Positions 8,236 to 16,824 of a DNA stretch of 64,000 nucleotides are shown here, one piece after another. The translations under genes were made by a program, and so were the position numbers. The stretch's first letter is position 1, and every line of letters begins with the position of its first letter. This DNA is from Shewanella basaltis. Its GTDB lineage: Bacteria; Pseudomonadota; Gammaproteobacteria; Enterobacterales; Shewanellaceae. A model generated the notes under the pieces. The model saw only the letters and a list, made by a program, of their open reading frames with translations. It did no database searches and was not told the DNA's origin. Location of the stretch: the NCBI RefSeq assembly GCF_023283885.1, contig NZ_JAKILA010000026.1:1-64000 (forward strand), written 5' to 3'.

Positions 8236-10314
8236 ATGACAGAATTAGCAGAATTCAATCTCCAGTTTATAGCTGATGTGCAAGGCGATGCTGATGCATT
8301 GGGCCTAGTAACAGTAGAAGCATTCTTTGAAAAAGTAGGTGATCTACTGAGTGAAGCGGGGGAAATCGAAAACGCAAACAGAGCTTTTCATGAAAGTTCA
8401 TATTCACGTGGTATTGCGCAGATTGATGGTTATGGGGGAGACCCTAGAGAAAGTGATGGGATCCTTAGTTTAATTTTGTGTGATTTCACTTTAGATAGAG
8501 AAATACGTCCCTTATATAAAGAGCATGCACAAAAATTATCTCAAAAGCTTTTTAGGTTTTTAAACGCGAGTTTAGATGACCAATTTAGAGATAAGCTTGA
8601 GGAAACTAGTCCCGGCTTCGGCCTTGCTGATTTAATTAAAGCAACATGGTTTAGCGTAGAAAAAGTTAAATTTATTATCGTTTCTAACGGTGACTATAGA
8701 GCAAGAACAGATGCAGATAGCTTTGAAGTTATCGACGGAAAGCCAATAACATTAAGCATTTGGGATATTAAGCGTCTCAAGCGTTTTATGGAGCAAGGGC
8801 AAGTTAGAGCTGACACAGTCATTAATTTTAAAGAAGATTTTGGCGGCGGTATACCTTTACTCAAAGCATCTGGCGGTAACGATGCACTTGAGAGTTACCT
8901 TGCAGTAATTCCAGGAAAACAGCTTGCTGAAATTTATGATAAATGGGGGCCTAGGCTGCTCGAAGCTAATGTTAGGAGTTTCCTTCAAGTTAGGGGAAAA
9001 GTGAATAAAGGAATACGGGATACCATTCGCGATGAACCACATATGTTTTTCTCTTATAACAATGGGTTAAGTGCAACGGCTGATAGTGTTGAGATAGAAA
9101 AAACAGAGACTGGCTATCAATTAGCTAGTGTTAATAATCTTCAAATAGTTAATGGTGGCCAGACTACCGCGTCTTTATATACAGCGAGTAAAACTCTCAA
9201 AGAACAAATTCAACAAGTATTCGTTCAAATGAAGTTAACTCTAACTCCTAAAGAGTGCTCTGAAGAAGTTGTTCCAAGAATATCTGAATATGCAAACAGT
9301 CAGAATAAAGTGAATGCAGCTGATTTTTTTGCTAATCACCCATTTCATATACGTATCGAGGAATTATCTCGACGTATTTTATCCCCTGCAGGTTCAGACA
9401 GTTATCGAGAAACAAAATGGTTTTATGAGCGAGCTAGAGGCCAATTTGCAGATGAAAGAAGTAGAAGAACGCAAACTGAACGTACAAAATTTGATAAAGA
9501 ATACCCAAGGAAACAGTTTTTTACTAAAACTGATCTGGCAAAATATGAAAATACTTGGTTGTGTTGTCCCCATATTGTAAGCCTTGGTGCACAAAAAAAC
9601 TTCTCAGAGTTTGCTAAAAAAATAGGTAAGAATTGGGGGAAAGAGGGTTCTGCTTTTAATGAGGTTTGGTTTAAGAGGTTGATTGCTAAAACTATCATGT
9701 TCAGGGAAACTGAAAAGCTTGTTTCTTCAGCGGAATGGTACGAAGGTGGTTATCGGGCCAATATTGTAACATATGCAATTTCAAAGCTTGTACATGATGC
9801 TAAAAGCGTAACTATGGTTATAGATCTTGACCTTATCTGGAAAATGCAACAAATTCCAGATGCATTAAAAACCTCATTGTTAATAGCTGGAAAGTTGGCT
9901 CAAAATATTATCACTACCCCTCCAGAAGGAATTAGGAACTTCAGTGAATGGGCAAAGAAACCACTTTGCTGGCAAAGATTAACGGAGAGTGAATCTCTTC
10001 TTAACGACACCTTTAGAAGTGTAATCATTCCTTCAGAGCTAGCCGATGAAAAAGTTAGAGAAGTAAAAGCTGAAAAGGCATTAGATGACAGTATAAATGT
10101 AGAACTTGAAGTTTTTAATCTAGGTAAAGAGTTTTGGAGTGATGCTAAAAACTGGGCAAAAGAACGAGGAATGCTCACACCCAGGGAGAATAGTATTATT
10201 GAAATTTGTGCATCAATTCCTTTAAAAATACCGTCTCCTAAGCAATGTGGAGCTGCGATTGAGGCGCTCAAGAAGTTGGAGGCTGAAGGGTTTTCGTCAT
10301 CGCAAAAGAAATAA
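8236..10314 (+). CDS. AIPR-family protein of MZA-type defence system
   Basis: 692 residues. The blocks FFSYNNGLSATAD (near 270) and LQIVNGGQTTASL (near 300), then EYANSQNKV, are hallmarks of the AIPR (abortive infection phage resistance) family. AIPR proteins are found in abortive-infection loci and as the last partner of the MutL-Z1-DUF4420 set. Their biochemical role is not settled. I chose ATG 8236, two bases after the DUF4420 stop, with GAGAG upstream; a GTG at 8224 would add 4 residues. The operon probably ends here: a 130-bp gap with its own symmetric site separates the methyltransferase gene. Confidence 0.85.
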   Translation: MTELAEFNLQFIADVQGDADALGLVTVEAFFEKVGDLLSEAGEIENANRAFHESSYSRGIAQIDGYGGDPRESDGILSLILCDFTLDREIRPLYKEHAQKLSQKLFRFLNASLDDQFRDKLEETSPGFGLADLIKATWFSVEKVKFIIVSNGDYRARTDADSFEVIDGKPITLSIWDIKRLKRFMEQGQVRADTVINFKEDFGGGIPLLKASGGNDALESYLAVIPGKQLAEIYDKWGPRLLEANVRSFLQVRGKVNKGIRDTIRDEPHMFFSYNNGLSATADSVEIEKTETGYQLASVNNLQIVNGGQTTASLYTASKTLKEQIQQVFVQMKLTLTPKECSEEVVPRISEYANSQNKVNAADFFANHPFHIRIEELSRRILSPAGSDSYRETKWFYERARGQFADERSRRTQTERTKFDKEYPRKQFFTKTDLAKYENTWLCCPHIVSLGAQKNFSEFAKKIGKNWGKEGSAFNEVWFKRLIAKTIMFRETEKLVSSAEWYEGGYRANIVTYAISKLVHDAKSVTMVIDLDLIWKMQQIPDALKTSLLIAGKLAQNIITTPPEGIRNFSEWAKKPLCWQRLTESESLLNDTFRSVIIPSELADEKVREVKAEKALDDSINVELEVFNLGKEFWSDAKNWAKERGMLTPRENSIIEICASIPLKIPSPKQCGAAIEALKKLEAEGFSSSQKK

Positions 10315-10363
10315 TTGTAATTAATCAATTGCAGATAACAGACCTGTTTGACAGAAAATATTT

Positions 10364-10395
10364 CTATCGAATTAAATTAATCCATTGCTCGATAG
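10364..10395. promoter_or_regulatory. inverted repeat upstream of the methyltransferase gene
   Basis: CTATCGA (10364-10370) and TCGATAG (10389-10395) are exact reverse complements, 18 bp apart, in the 130-bp gap before the methyltransferase start. The wide spacing and missing T-tract argue against a terminator and fit an operator or promoter-overlapping site. It would allow the methyltransferase to be timed separately from the nuclease genes. Confidence 0.35.
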
Positions 10396-10444
10396 TTTCA
10401 GCCTGGTATGATTGCCTGGAAATTTTATTGATAGTAGTAGTTAA

Positions 10445-11998
10445 ATGAAAACTGGTGACGTTCTTGTAATCGATCTTTTTGCTGGGCCTGGCGGGCTTGG
10501 AGAGGGGGTCTCTTCTGTAGTTGATGGCAATGGTAACAAACCGTTCCAGATTGGTGTATCAGTCGAGAAAGAGCCTTCGGCACATAAAACATTAACAACG
10601 CGAGCCTTCTACAGAAAAATTAAAGAATTAGATGGCGGATTAGAAGACTACTTCAATTATGTTCGTGGGAAGTTAACTCAGAATGAAATTTTCGAGTTAT
10701 ACCCTCAACAAGCTCAAGAGGCAATGTACGAAACGTTAGAAGAACCAAGGGCTCTTGGTGAAGATAACGAGCTAATTCATACTCGCATTCGTGAACTAGT
10801 TGCAGCTCATAAAGGCCCAAAAATAGTCATTGGCGGGCCGCCCTGCCAAGCATACTCCTTAGCTGGACGTTCTCGCAATGCGGGAATCAAAGACTATAAG
10901 GCCGAATATGACCATAGAAACTTCTTATACAAGGAATACCTTAAAGTATTATCTATAGCGCAACCTGATGTATTTGTTATGGAAAATGTACGAGGCATTC
11001 TATCTGCCAAAATCGATGGCAACGTTATGTTTCCCCAAATATTGGAAGACTTGAGAGACCCGGGCCTGGTAACTGGAGTTAGTGGTGTTGCTAAATATAG
11101 AGTTTTTTCACTTGTTGTAGAGGCAAGCGATCCAAACGATCCTCAATACCTAGACTCCTCAGACTTTCTTATTCGTTCTGAAAATTATGGCGTCCCTCAA
11201 GCACGGCATCGTGTAATTTTGTTGGGAGTACGACAAGATATAGCCCATATACCTAGTACCATTCATCCGATGGAGCAAGTTGTAACTGTTGAACAAGTGC
11301 TGTCTGATTTACCTCCATTAAGAAGTGGCTTGTCTAAGAAGAAAGATATTCAAAAAGATTGGGAAAACCAAGTACAAATAAATGCTAAGAAGTTAAAACG
11401 TATTTTGAAAATGCGATTCGAGAGTGGTGCTGTTGATAAATTAAATCTTGAACCGATACTAGGGTTAGATCGTCAAAGTTCTCTATTGTCAGAACTTGAG
11501 CGAATTATACCTGTGCATCTTGAAGACTGGTATTTGGATGGCCATCCTGGTTGTGTGTTAAATCATGCGACTCGCGGACATATGACCTCTGATTTACTTC
11601 GCTATTCTTTTAGTGCTGCGTTTACTAAGTTAAGTGGTGGCACATCACCTAAAGCAAGAGATTACCCATTAGAGTTAGCTCCTGATCATGAAAACTGGGA
11701 TTCGGGAGCGCATGCAGATCGTTTCCGAACTCAAGCGGCAAACAAGTGTGCTACGACTGTGACTAGCCACATCTCTAAGGATGGTCATTACTTTATACAC
11801 TACGACCCACAACAGTGTAGGAGCCTAACTGTGCGAGAAGCGGCGAGATTACAGACATTTCCTGATAACTATTTATTTGAAGGGAATAGGACACAGCAAT
11901 ATGTTCAGGTTGGAAATGCTGTGCCACCGTATTTGGCACAGCAGATTGGTAAGGTAGTTTTGGAATTGTTAAATTTAGTTTACTCTGGATGTGAGTAA
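10445..11998 (+). CDS. DNA C5-cytosine methyltransferase of MZA-type system
   Basis: A 517-residue enzyme with all main C5-MTase motifs: I (DLFAGPGGLGEG, residues 9-20), IV with the catalytic Cys (GGPPCQAYSLAGR, about 134-146), VI (MENVRGI, near 180), VIII (QARHRVILLG) and X (QVGNAVPPYLA). It transfers methyl from SAM to cytosine C5. The target recognition region between VIII and X is about 250 residues with no recognisable specificity. A C5 methylase is a known member of MZA-type loci and presumably marks self DNA. It has its own upstream region and ends overlapping the opposing response regulator gene by 19 bp. Confidence 0.92.
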   Translation: MKTGDVLVIDLFAGPGGLGEGVSSVVDGNGNKPFQIGVSVEKEPSAHKTLTTRAFYRKIKELDGGLEDYFNYVRGKLTQNEIFELYPQQAQEAMYETLEEPRALGEDNELIHTRIRELVAAHKGPKIVIGGPPCQAYSLAGRSRNAGIKDYKAEYDHRNFLYKEYLKVLSIAQPDVFVMENVRGILSAKIDGNVMFPQILEDLRDPGLVTGVSGVAKYRVFSLVVEASDPNDPQYLDSSDFLIRSENYGVPQARHRVILLGVRQDIAHIPSTIHPMEQVVTVEQVLSDLPPLRSGLSKKKDIQKDWENQVQINAKKLKRILKMRFESGAVDKLNLEPILGLDRQSSLLSELERIIPVHLEDWYLDGHPGCVLNHATRGHMTSDLLRYSFSAAFTKLSGGTSPKARDYPLELAPDHENWDSGAHADRFRTQAANKCATTVTSHISKDGHYFIHYDPQQCRSLTVREAARLQTFPDNYLFEGNRTQQYVQVGNAVPPYLAQQIGKVVLELLNLVYSGCE

Positions 11999-13380
11999 TC
12001 TGGAGTTCCTATACGGCTGAAATGTGAGCCTAATCGTTCGACAAATGAAGGTACGAACTCATTTGATAGCCTCGCATATTTGCCACTAATATATCGTTCA
12101 ACCATTTCTGTGTCGGTTTTATTTACATAAGTTAGTTGTTCAAACTGTGCGTGTAAAGGGCCATAACTTTCACCACTAAGCCTCTTTATTTCAGGCAAGA
12201 TATGAAGGGAAATTTTAACCCCATTATTTGGGAGTAATTTACTTACTTTACTCTGCTGTTTTTGTATATTTTTGTCAGCTTTCGTAACCGATTCTCTCGC
12301 AAATTCTAATTTACGTTGAGCTTCTTTTAGAGCCGTTTCAGCTTTCTTTTCAGCTTCCTCCAACTCAAAAAGCTTTTCGAGCTCAGAAATAACTGTTGCA
12401 TTTATCTCCGCTAGCTCTTCATCTTCCGCACTAGCCTTTTTTCTTAGAGCTTGCTTTACCAGCCTTCTTTGTGTGACAGTCTGTCCAACCGTTTCTTCAT
12501 AAGTATTAGAAAGCTGCTGTACTACATCGTTGCAATCAGTTTCTGATGTTTTTTTCTGCTCAGCTAAATCTTCTAAAGCACCTAGTTTAGTTTTTTCTTG
12601 CTGCAACTCTTCATATTTATCTTCCAATTTAACAAACTGATAATAACTGTTCTTTTTCTGAGCTATCTCACATCTTGGAGTGACTAGAATATAATGTGTA
12701 CCATCTACCTGTGTTATATCACCTGTATCTAAATTGCCTTTAATCATTGGCCCCGTGAAGTAGTACTCTTCAGGGTGAACCTTTTCCGCCTCATTAAGAA
12801 AGGAAGCATGAAGATGAGTTGCCATATGGCGAATAATGGCTTTGTCAGCATATCCTGAACCATCTTTTCCCCATAGGCTCCAGCGAGGCCAAATCGCTGA
12901 ATAGAAATGCTCCGCTTTAGACTGACTAAACTGATGTTTGATCTCAATAATTGAATCTATTATGTCTCGCTTTGATTCTAATGTTTCGAGCAACTCTGAC
13001 TTGGACTGCGCTGCACGGTCTATCAGCTCAATATACTCCTCTAGATATGCCGGAATATCCGCATCTGTTCGTTGCCCTGTATACACCCAAGCTAGGCACA
13101 TCGTAGACTTAACAATATCTAAAAGAACGTCATTGCCTTTGGTATTATTTTCATTTGGCTTACCGTCGTCTTCCGCTAATCGAATATCAATAATTGCAGC
13201 GGAAAAGTTAAATGTTTTTAAAAGTTTTTTAGCTTTGCCATAGCTCTCAGCAAACTCACAAGAAAACTCTATTTTTTTATCGTCTCTGTCAGCTAAAAGG
13301 TTGAACTCAATAATTGCATTTTTCCATTGGTCGATATGGCTTTGCTGATCTTCTACAATTAAAATGTTAATACGTTTCAT
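11980..13380 (-). CDS. response regulator with long coiled-coil output region
   Basis: 466 residues. An N-terminal receiver domain has the acidic pair Glu10-Asp11 (ILIVEDQQ) and a phospho-acceptor Asp65 (AAIIDIRL). A middle domain (about 130-220) carries YYFTGPMIKGNLDTGDI and THYILVTPRCEI. A charged coiled coil spans roughly 225-370, and the tail is uncharacterised. No DNA-binding output domain is visible, so it is probably not an ordinary transcription factor. Start ATG 13378-13380 (behind AGGT) lies inside the upstream kinase gene (14-bp overlap), so the two form a cognate pair. The frame continues to 13449 upstream, but the receiver start fixes the choice. It could be an effector or adaptor controlled by phosphorylation. 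Confidence 0.75.
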   Translation of the reverse strand: MKRINILIVEDQQSHIDQWKNAIIEFNLLADRDDKKIEFSCEFAESYGKAKKLLKTFNFSAAIIDIRLAEDDGKPNENNTKGNDVLLDIVKSTMCLAWVYTGQRTDADIPAYLEEYIELIDRAAQSKSELLETLESKRDIIDSIIEIKHQFSQSKAEHFYSAIWPRWSLWGKDGSGYADKAIIRHMATHLHASFLNEAEKVHPEEYYFTGPMIKGNLDTGDITQVDGTHYILVTPRCEIAQKKNSYYQFVKLEDKYEELQQEKTKLGALEDLAEQKKTSETDCNDVVQQLSNTYEETVGQTVTQRRLVKQALRKKASAEDEELAEINATVISELEKLFELEEAEKKAETALKEAQRKLEFARESVTKADKNIQKQQSKVSKLLPNNGVKISLHILPEIKRLSGESYGPLHAQFEQLTYVNKTDTEMVERYISGKYARLSNEFVPSFVERLGSHFSRIGTPDYSHPE

Positions 13381-15721
13381 CGTTACCTGCTTCTTTAGCC
13401 TTGGTTGGGATGGTAAGAATAAATGTTGTGCTGTTACTGCTAGGATCAAATTCTAGGTCACCGTTACTGCTTCTCATGGCTTCTCTTGCGATTACCAAGC
13501 CTAGTCCATGTCCGGCAGTCTTTAGAGTAAAGCCTGCATTAAATAAGCGTTCATGATGAATCGGCGGAATTTTAGGTCCATTATTCGACACTAAAATACG
13601 TACCGTATCTTCATGCTCTTCTGTAGTAATTGAAATTTTCTTATATTCTGACTCTTCAGTATCTAGCCAATGGATAGCATTGGTAAATAAATTCAGTAAA
13701 GCGGCTTGTAAATCACCCATAAACCCAAAACAATTGAGAGTTGGAGAAACTTGGTGATCGACAAACACCTCCGCGCTAGATTGATTAGTTTGAGTCAGTC
13801 GCTCGACTTTCTGAATAACCTCTAAAAGATTAAACTCTTGAGGTTTAAGTCTTTTTCTTCCTGAAATAGGGTCTATATCATCAAATAACTTATGAATGCC
13901 TTCAGCTCCCAACCTCATCCCCTCTAAAGTATTTGGTAACCGTTGACGTGCATAATCACCATACTTATCAGTAGAAGTTAAATTTTCTGCAAATCGTTCA
14001 AAGAACTTATTAGCTTCTCGAACGGGTGAAATATATGTACGGCCCTCATGGAGTACTTGCGCAACCACATTACCTAGTGACACTCGTGACTCTAATAATT
14101 TCAGATACTTATCCATTCCTTTAAGCACTTTGTCCATATCACTGGACGTCTTGTTGACAATAGCCTGAATAGCTTGCTTTTCGCTAGAGTTTAAAGCCTG
14201 ACTAGATTTTATAGCATCTGAAATGTTGTCCAGTGATGCGATCTCAAATGCCGATTTGAAGTCTTTTTTAGGCGCTCTGCTGATCTCGGCTTTTTCTCTG
14301 TAACCAAAACGAGCTGCTTCCACATGCAGTAGTAAGTTGGTGATTAACGACTTTAACCGTGTAAATGATCCATTTTGCTCTAGCCCTTCTCGACTACTTT
14401 TCTCAATTAAGCCTGATGTAACTTCATCAGAGATAGTAATTGAACCACCAATTTGGGCATGACCAATTCTGTGAGATGGGTTTTGAACTCTTCGTTTTTC
14501 TAAGTTTAGCCAATCATGATCATGGTGGCCATAAGGCCTAACACGGAAAGAGTTTCGATAAATTCCAATACCTGTATTATCAGCGATAAATTTTCTGGCA
14601 TCTTTCAAACTAAATGCCTCATAATTGAGTCCCATTACTTTGAACAAACGCTTGATTGAGTCAGACTCTAAATCATAAAGTTTTAGCACGACTTGAGTGG
14701 CACCACATGACTTTTCATTTTGACTAAGTTCACGTGCTTCTAACTCTATTGGGACAGGAACTTTATCTCCACGCAGAATTTTTAGGGTACCAGAAAAGGC
14801 ACCTGCTTCATCAAAGCTGCCTTTTACAAGATAATCACAGTGCTCTCCAAGCGAAAACGGTCTGATTTTATTACCGATATCTTCTTTATTAGTGGATAAC
14901 TGTTCTGCAGTATCAGCTGTTAGCGACTGGATAGTGCGATTGTTCAATTTGAGAAATTGAACTCCATCGAAGTCATATGGCGAAAAAGCTTTATATGGCA
15001 CATCTTGTCGCTTCTTAGCTTTCTTTACTTCCTCTAAGTAATCTGTTCTTTTTTCAGATTGAATATAAGCCGACAGATCTAGCGTAATATCAAACGAGTT
15101 ATTCTCATTAGTTTGAGGTGTTGCAAGGCGTCTCAGTTCGTGAATTAACTCTTCGATCCTAGTCTCACCCCATACATCTTTTAGTTCTGTAACTTTGATA
15201 CATACTCCAGTACTTGCTTCCTCTAAAGAAAGGCTTTCTCGGCTTATATCAATATCAATGTCTTCTAGATACTTTACAGTCTCGAAAATTTCCCAATCTA
15301 AAGTCAAAACGCTCTTTTCTAATGCACCTTGATTATGTGCAATAGAGATGATTTGGAGCTTTTTACCAAGGCGTGCAGACGCAAAGCGACCAACGCCTTT
15401 TGCACCCAAAACATCACGATTACCGGAACGAGATATTGTTTGCTTAGCTTTGATGTCTGTTGCTGGTTCCAACCAGACTCCGATAATTTCATCGTAAGTC
15501 ATGCCATGACCTTTATCAGAGATCTCGATGTAACCATGTTCCAGAATCTGAAGTTCAATATCATCATTTTTATGCTTTGGAGGAACGATTTTTACATCTA
15601 CGTTTGGTGAGTCGGCATCATAAGAATTTTTGACGAGCTCAATAATCGCAGCTTCAGGGCCGCTAATAAGCTTGTCACCGATAGTGCGTATAAGCCTTGC
15701 TCTTGGTTTTAATTTAGCCAC
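13367..15721 (-). CDS. histidine kinase with two GHKL ATPase modules
   Basis: 784 residues from a GTG start (15719-15721) behind GAGGT. The N-terminus is an Hsp90/MORC-like ATPase: AAIIELVKNSYDAD (Glu28, Asn32), DKGHGM, then GAKGVGRFASARLGKK. A middle block (FRVRPYG...REGL) is the type that follows such ATPases. A DHp-like helix with VLHEGRTYISP (His558) follows, then a classical kinase ATPase with N-box LLNLFTNAIHWL (near 680), SNNGP, and the G2 loop AGHGLGLVIAREA (near 740). No membrane segment: a cytosolic sensor. Two ATPase modules in one kinase is unusual. Overlap with the response regulator and a 9-bp gap from the GIY-YIG gene define a three-gene operon. A defence role is inferred from island context. 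Confidence 0.85.
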   Translation of the reverse strand: MAKLKPRARLIRTIGDKLISGPEAAIIELVKNSYDADSPNVDVKIVPPKHKNDDIELQILEHGYIEISDKGHGMTYDEIIGVWLEPATDIKAKQTISRSGNRDVLGAKGVGRFASARLGKKLQIISIAHNQGALEKSVLTLDWEIFETVKYLEDIDIDISRESLSLEEASTGVCIKVTELKDVWGETRIEELIHELRRLATPQTNENNSFDITLDLSAYIQSEKRTDYLEEVKKAKKRQDVPYKAFSPYDFDGVQFLKLNNRTIQSLTADTAEQLSTNKEDIGNKIRPFSLGEHCDYLVKGSFDEAGAFSGTLKILRGDKVPVPIELEARELSQNEKSCGATQVVLKLYDLESDSIKRLFKVMGLNYEAFSLKDARKFIADNTGIGIYRNSFRVRPYGHHDHDWLNLEKRRVQNPSHRIGHAQIGGSITISDEVTSGLIEKSSREGLEQNGSFTRLKSLITNLLLHVEAARFGYREKAEISRAPKKDFKSAFEIASLDNISDAIKSSQALNSSEKQAIQAIVNKTSSDMDKVLKGMDKYLKLLESRVSLGNVVAQVLHEGRTYISPVREANKFFERFAENLTSTDKYGDYARQRLPNTLEGMRLGAEGIHKLFDDIDPISGRKRLKPQEFNLLEVIQKVERLTQTNQSSAEVFVDHQVSPTLNCFGFMGDLQAALLNLFTNAIHWLDTEESEYKKISITTEEHEDTVRILVSNNGPKIPPIHHERLFNAGFTLKTAGHGLGLVIAREAMRSSNGDLEFDPSSNSTTFILTIPTKAKEAGNDETY

Positions 15722-15730
15722 GGTTTAACC

Positions 15731-16306
15731 TCAGAGTTTTTTATATTTTCTACGGTTACCAATTCTTTTGCTCTCAAGTACACCTTCTTTAAGAAGAATC
15801 CCTAGAACGCTATAGGTAAGGTAGTCTTGTTGATTTCCGTTGTGATCTGATTGTAAGCCCAAGTAATGAGCACAATCAGAGTTATAGATCCCTTCTGGGT
15901 TCTCTTCTGACAACGAGATAATAGAGTTTTTAAGTAGTTTTAGCCCTAACTGCGCTTTCTCAATAGCACCATTTGGAACGGTAACTTTTTTATTGATTTT
16001 ACGATTAATCGAGCGCGGTATGACGGTGTTGTATAACACCCCTCCAGTTTCGAGTGTCCCGAAACTGGAAATTAGTTCTAATTCGATTTGTAATGCTTGC
16101 TCTTCGGTTAATTCTTCGACCACTTTTGAAATTATAGGAGTGTTTCCCGAGTCTAAAATTTCTTGAATGTAAACTCCCTTACGAGTGTTGTCGACCTTCT
16201 TTAGATGATCGGTTTCGCGACTGCCAGTACCTTTACCAATGTAAAATACTTTAGCAGGCTTTTTCCGTGGATCTTTAAGTGAGTATACATAATAAGTCTT
16301 TGTCAT
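15731..16306 (-). CDS. LEM-3-like GIY-YIG domain protein
   Basis: 191 residues from ATG 16304-16306, behind AAGGA at ideal spacing; the frame stays open to 16384 but that extension lacks an RBS. The first 100 residues are a GIY-YIG nuclease-like domain of the LEM-3 type: YYVYSLKD as the first strand, VFYIGKGTGSR as the second, and a later ELELISSFG that supplies the metal-binding Glu region. The C-terminus (LTYSVLGILLKEGVLESKR, then a basic NRRKYKKL) looks like a winged helix. It is the first gene of the operon with the dual-ATPase kinase. It may nick or cut DNA under control of that pair; this is inference. Confidence 0.75.
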   Translation of the reverse strand: MTKTYYVYSLKDPRKKPAKVFYIGKGTGSRETDHLKKVDNTRKGVYIQEILDSGNTPIISKVVEELTEEQALQIELELISSFGTLETGGVLYNTVIPRSINRKINKKVTVPNGAIEKAQLGLKLLKNSIISLSEENPEGIYNSDCAHYLGLQSDHNGNQQDYLTYSVLGILLKEGVLESKRIGNRRKYKKL

Positions 16307-16436
16307 CCAGACGTCCTTGTTCAATCGATGCTCTAAATAAGTGAAATTATGACTTTTAATGGAGCAATATCTTAATAATGCCACATTAATGAGAAAGGTG
16401 TTAGCTATCAGCCTGCTAAGAATTATCTAGATACTT

Positions 16437-16778
16437 TTAACTAACAATATGACCGTGAGAATTGTTTAATTTAGCTAAAAATTGGTTAAGATTTATTACT
16501 AGATCACTTTCAAAAATGATGTTCCCGCTTGAGCTATAAACCTCGGGATTAATTTCATCCCCTTCGTTTGTAGCTTCTTGGATTAAGTAACGGCCGTTTG
16601 AGTCTTCACGTTCAGTTGGATCAGCACGATCAACCCATAAGACGTAGTACTGTTGCCCGATGCTAAAGTAAAAGCTTGGGCTTACATCGTTGTGCCAACT
16701 TTTATCTTTAAGATAAGGGTAATCGCTTAAGTTAAATCCTAAGTCAAAATCTGCACCAAATTCATTTTTGTATAACAT
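16437..16778 (-). CDS. small hypothetical protein (113 aa)
   Basis: An acidic soluble protein (aromatic- and Asp-rich, e.g. DYPYLKDKSW) of no family I recognise; it ends in a short basic-neutral tail. The start is ATG 16776-16778 behind GGAGA at 6-nt spacing; an ATG four codons upstream is less likely. It stands alone between the integrase and the kinase operon on the same strand. Its strongly acidic nature would fit a DNA mimic or a regulator, but nothing in the sequence proves it. Confidence 0.6.
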   Translation of the reverse strand: MLYKNEFGADFDLGFNLSDYPYLKDKSWHNDVSPSFYFSIGQQYYVLWVDRADPTEREDSNGRYLIQEATNEGDEINPEVYSSSGNIIFESDLVINLNQFLAKLNNSHGHIVS

Positions 16779-16824
16779 CTGTATCTCCACTAATTATACG
16801 TAATAGTTCTCATTATCTTTACTG

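Noticed and set aside
9394..10328. Several minus-strand ORFs inside the AIPR gene
   Set aside because: They are shadows of the AIPR reading frame with no own start signals.
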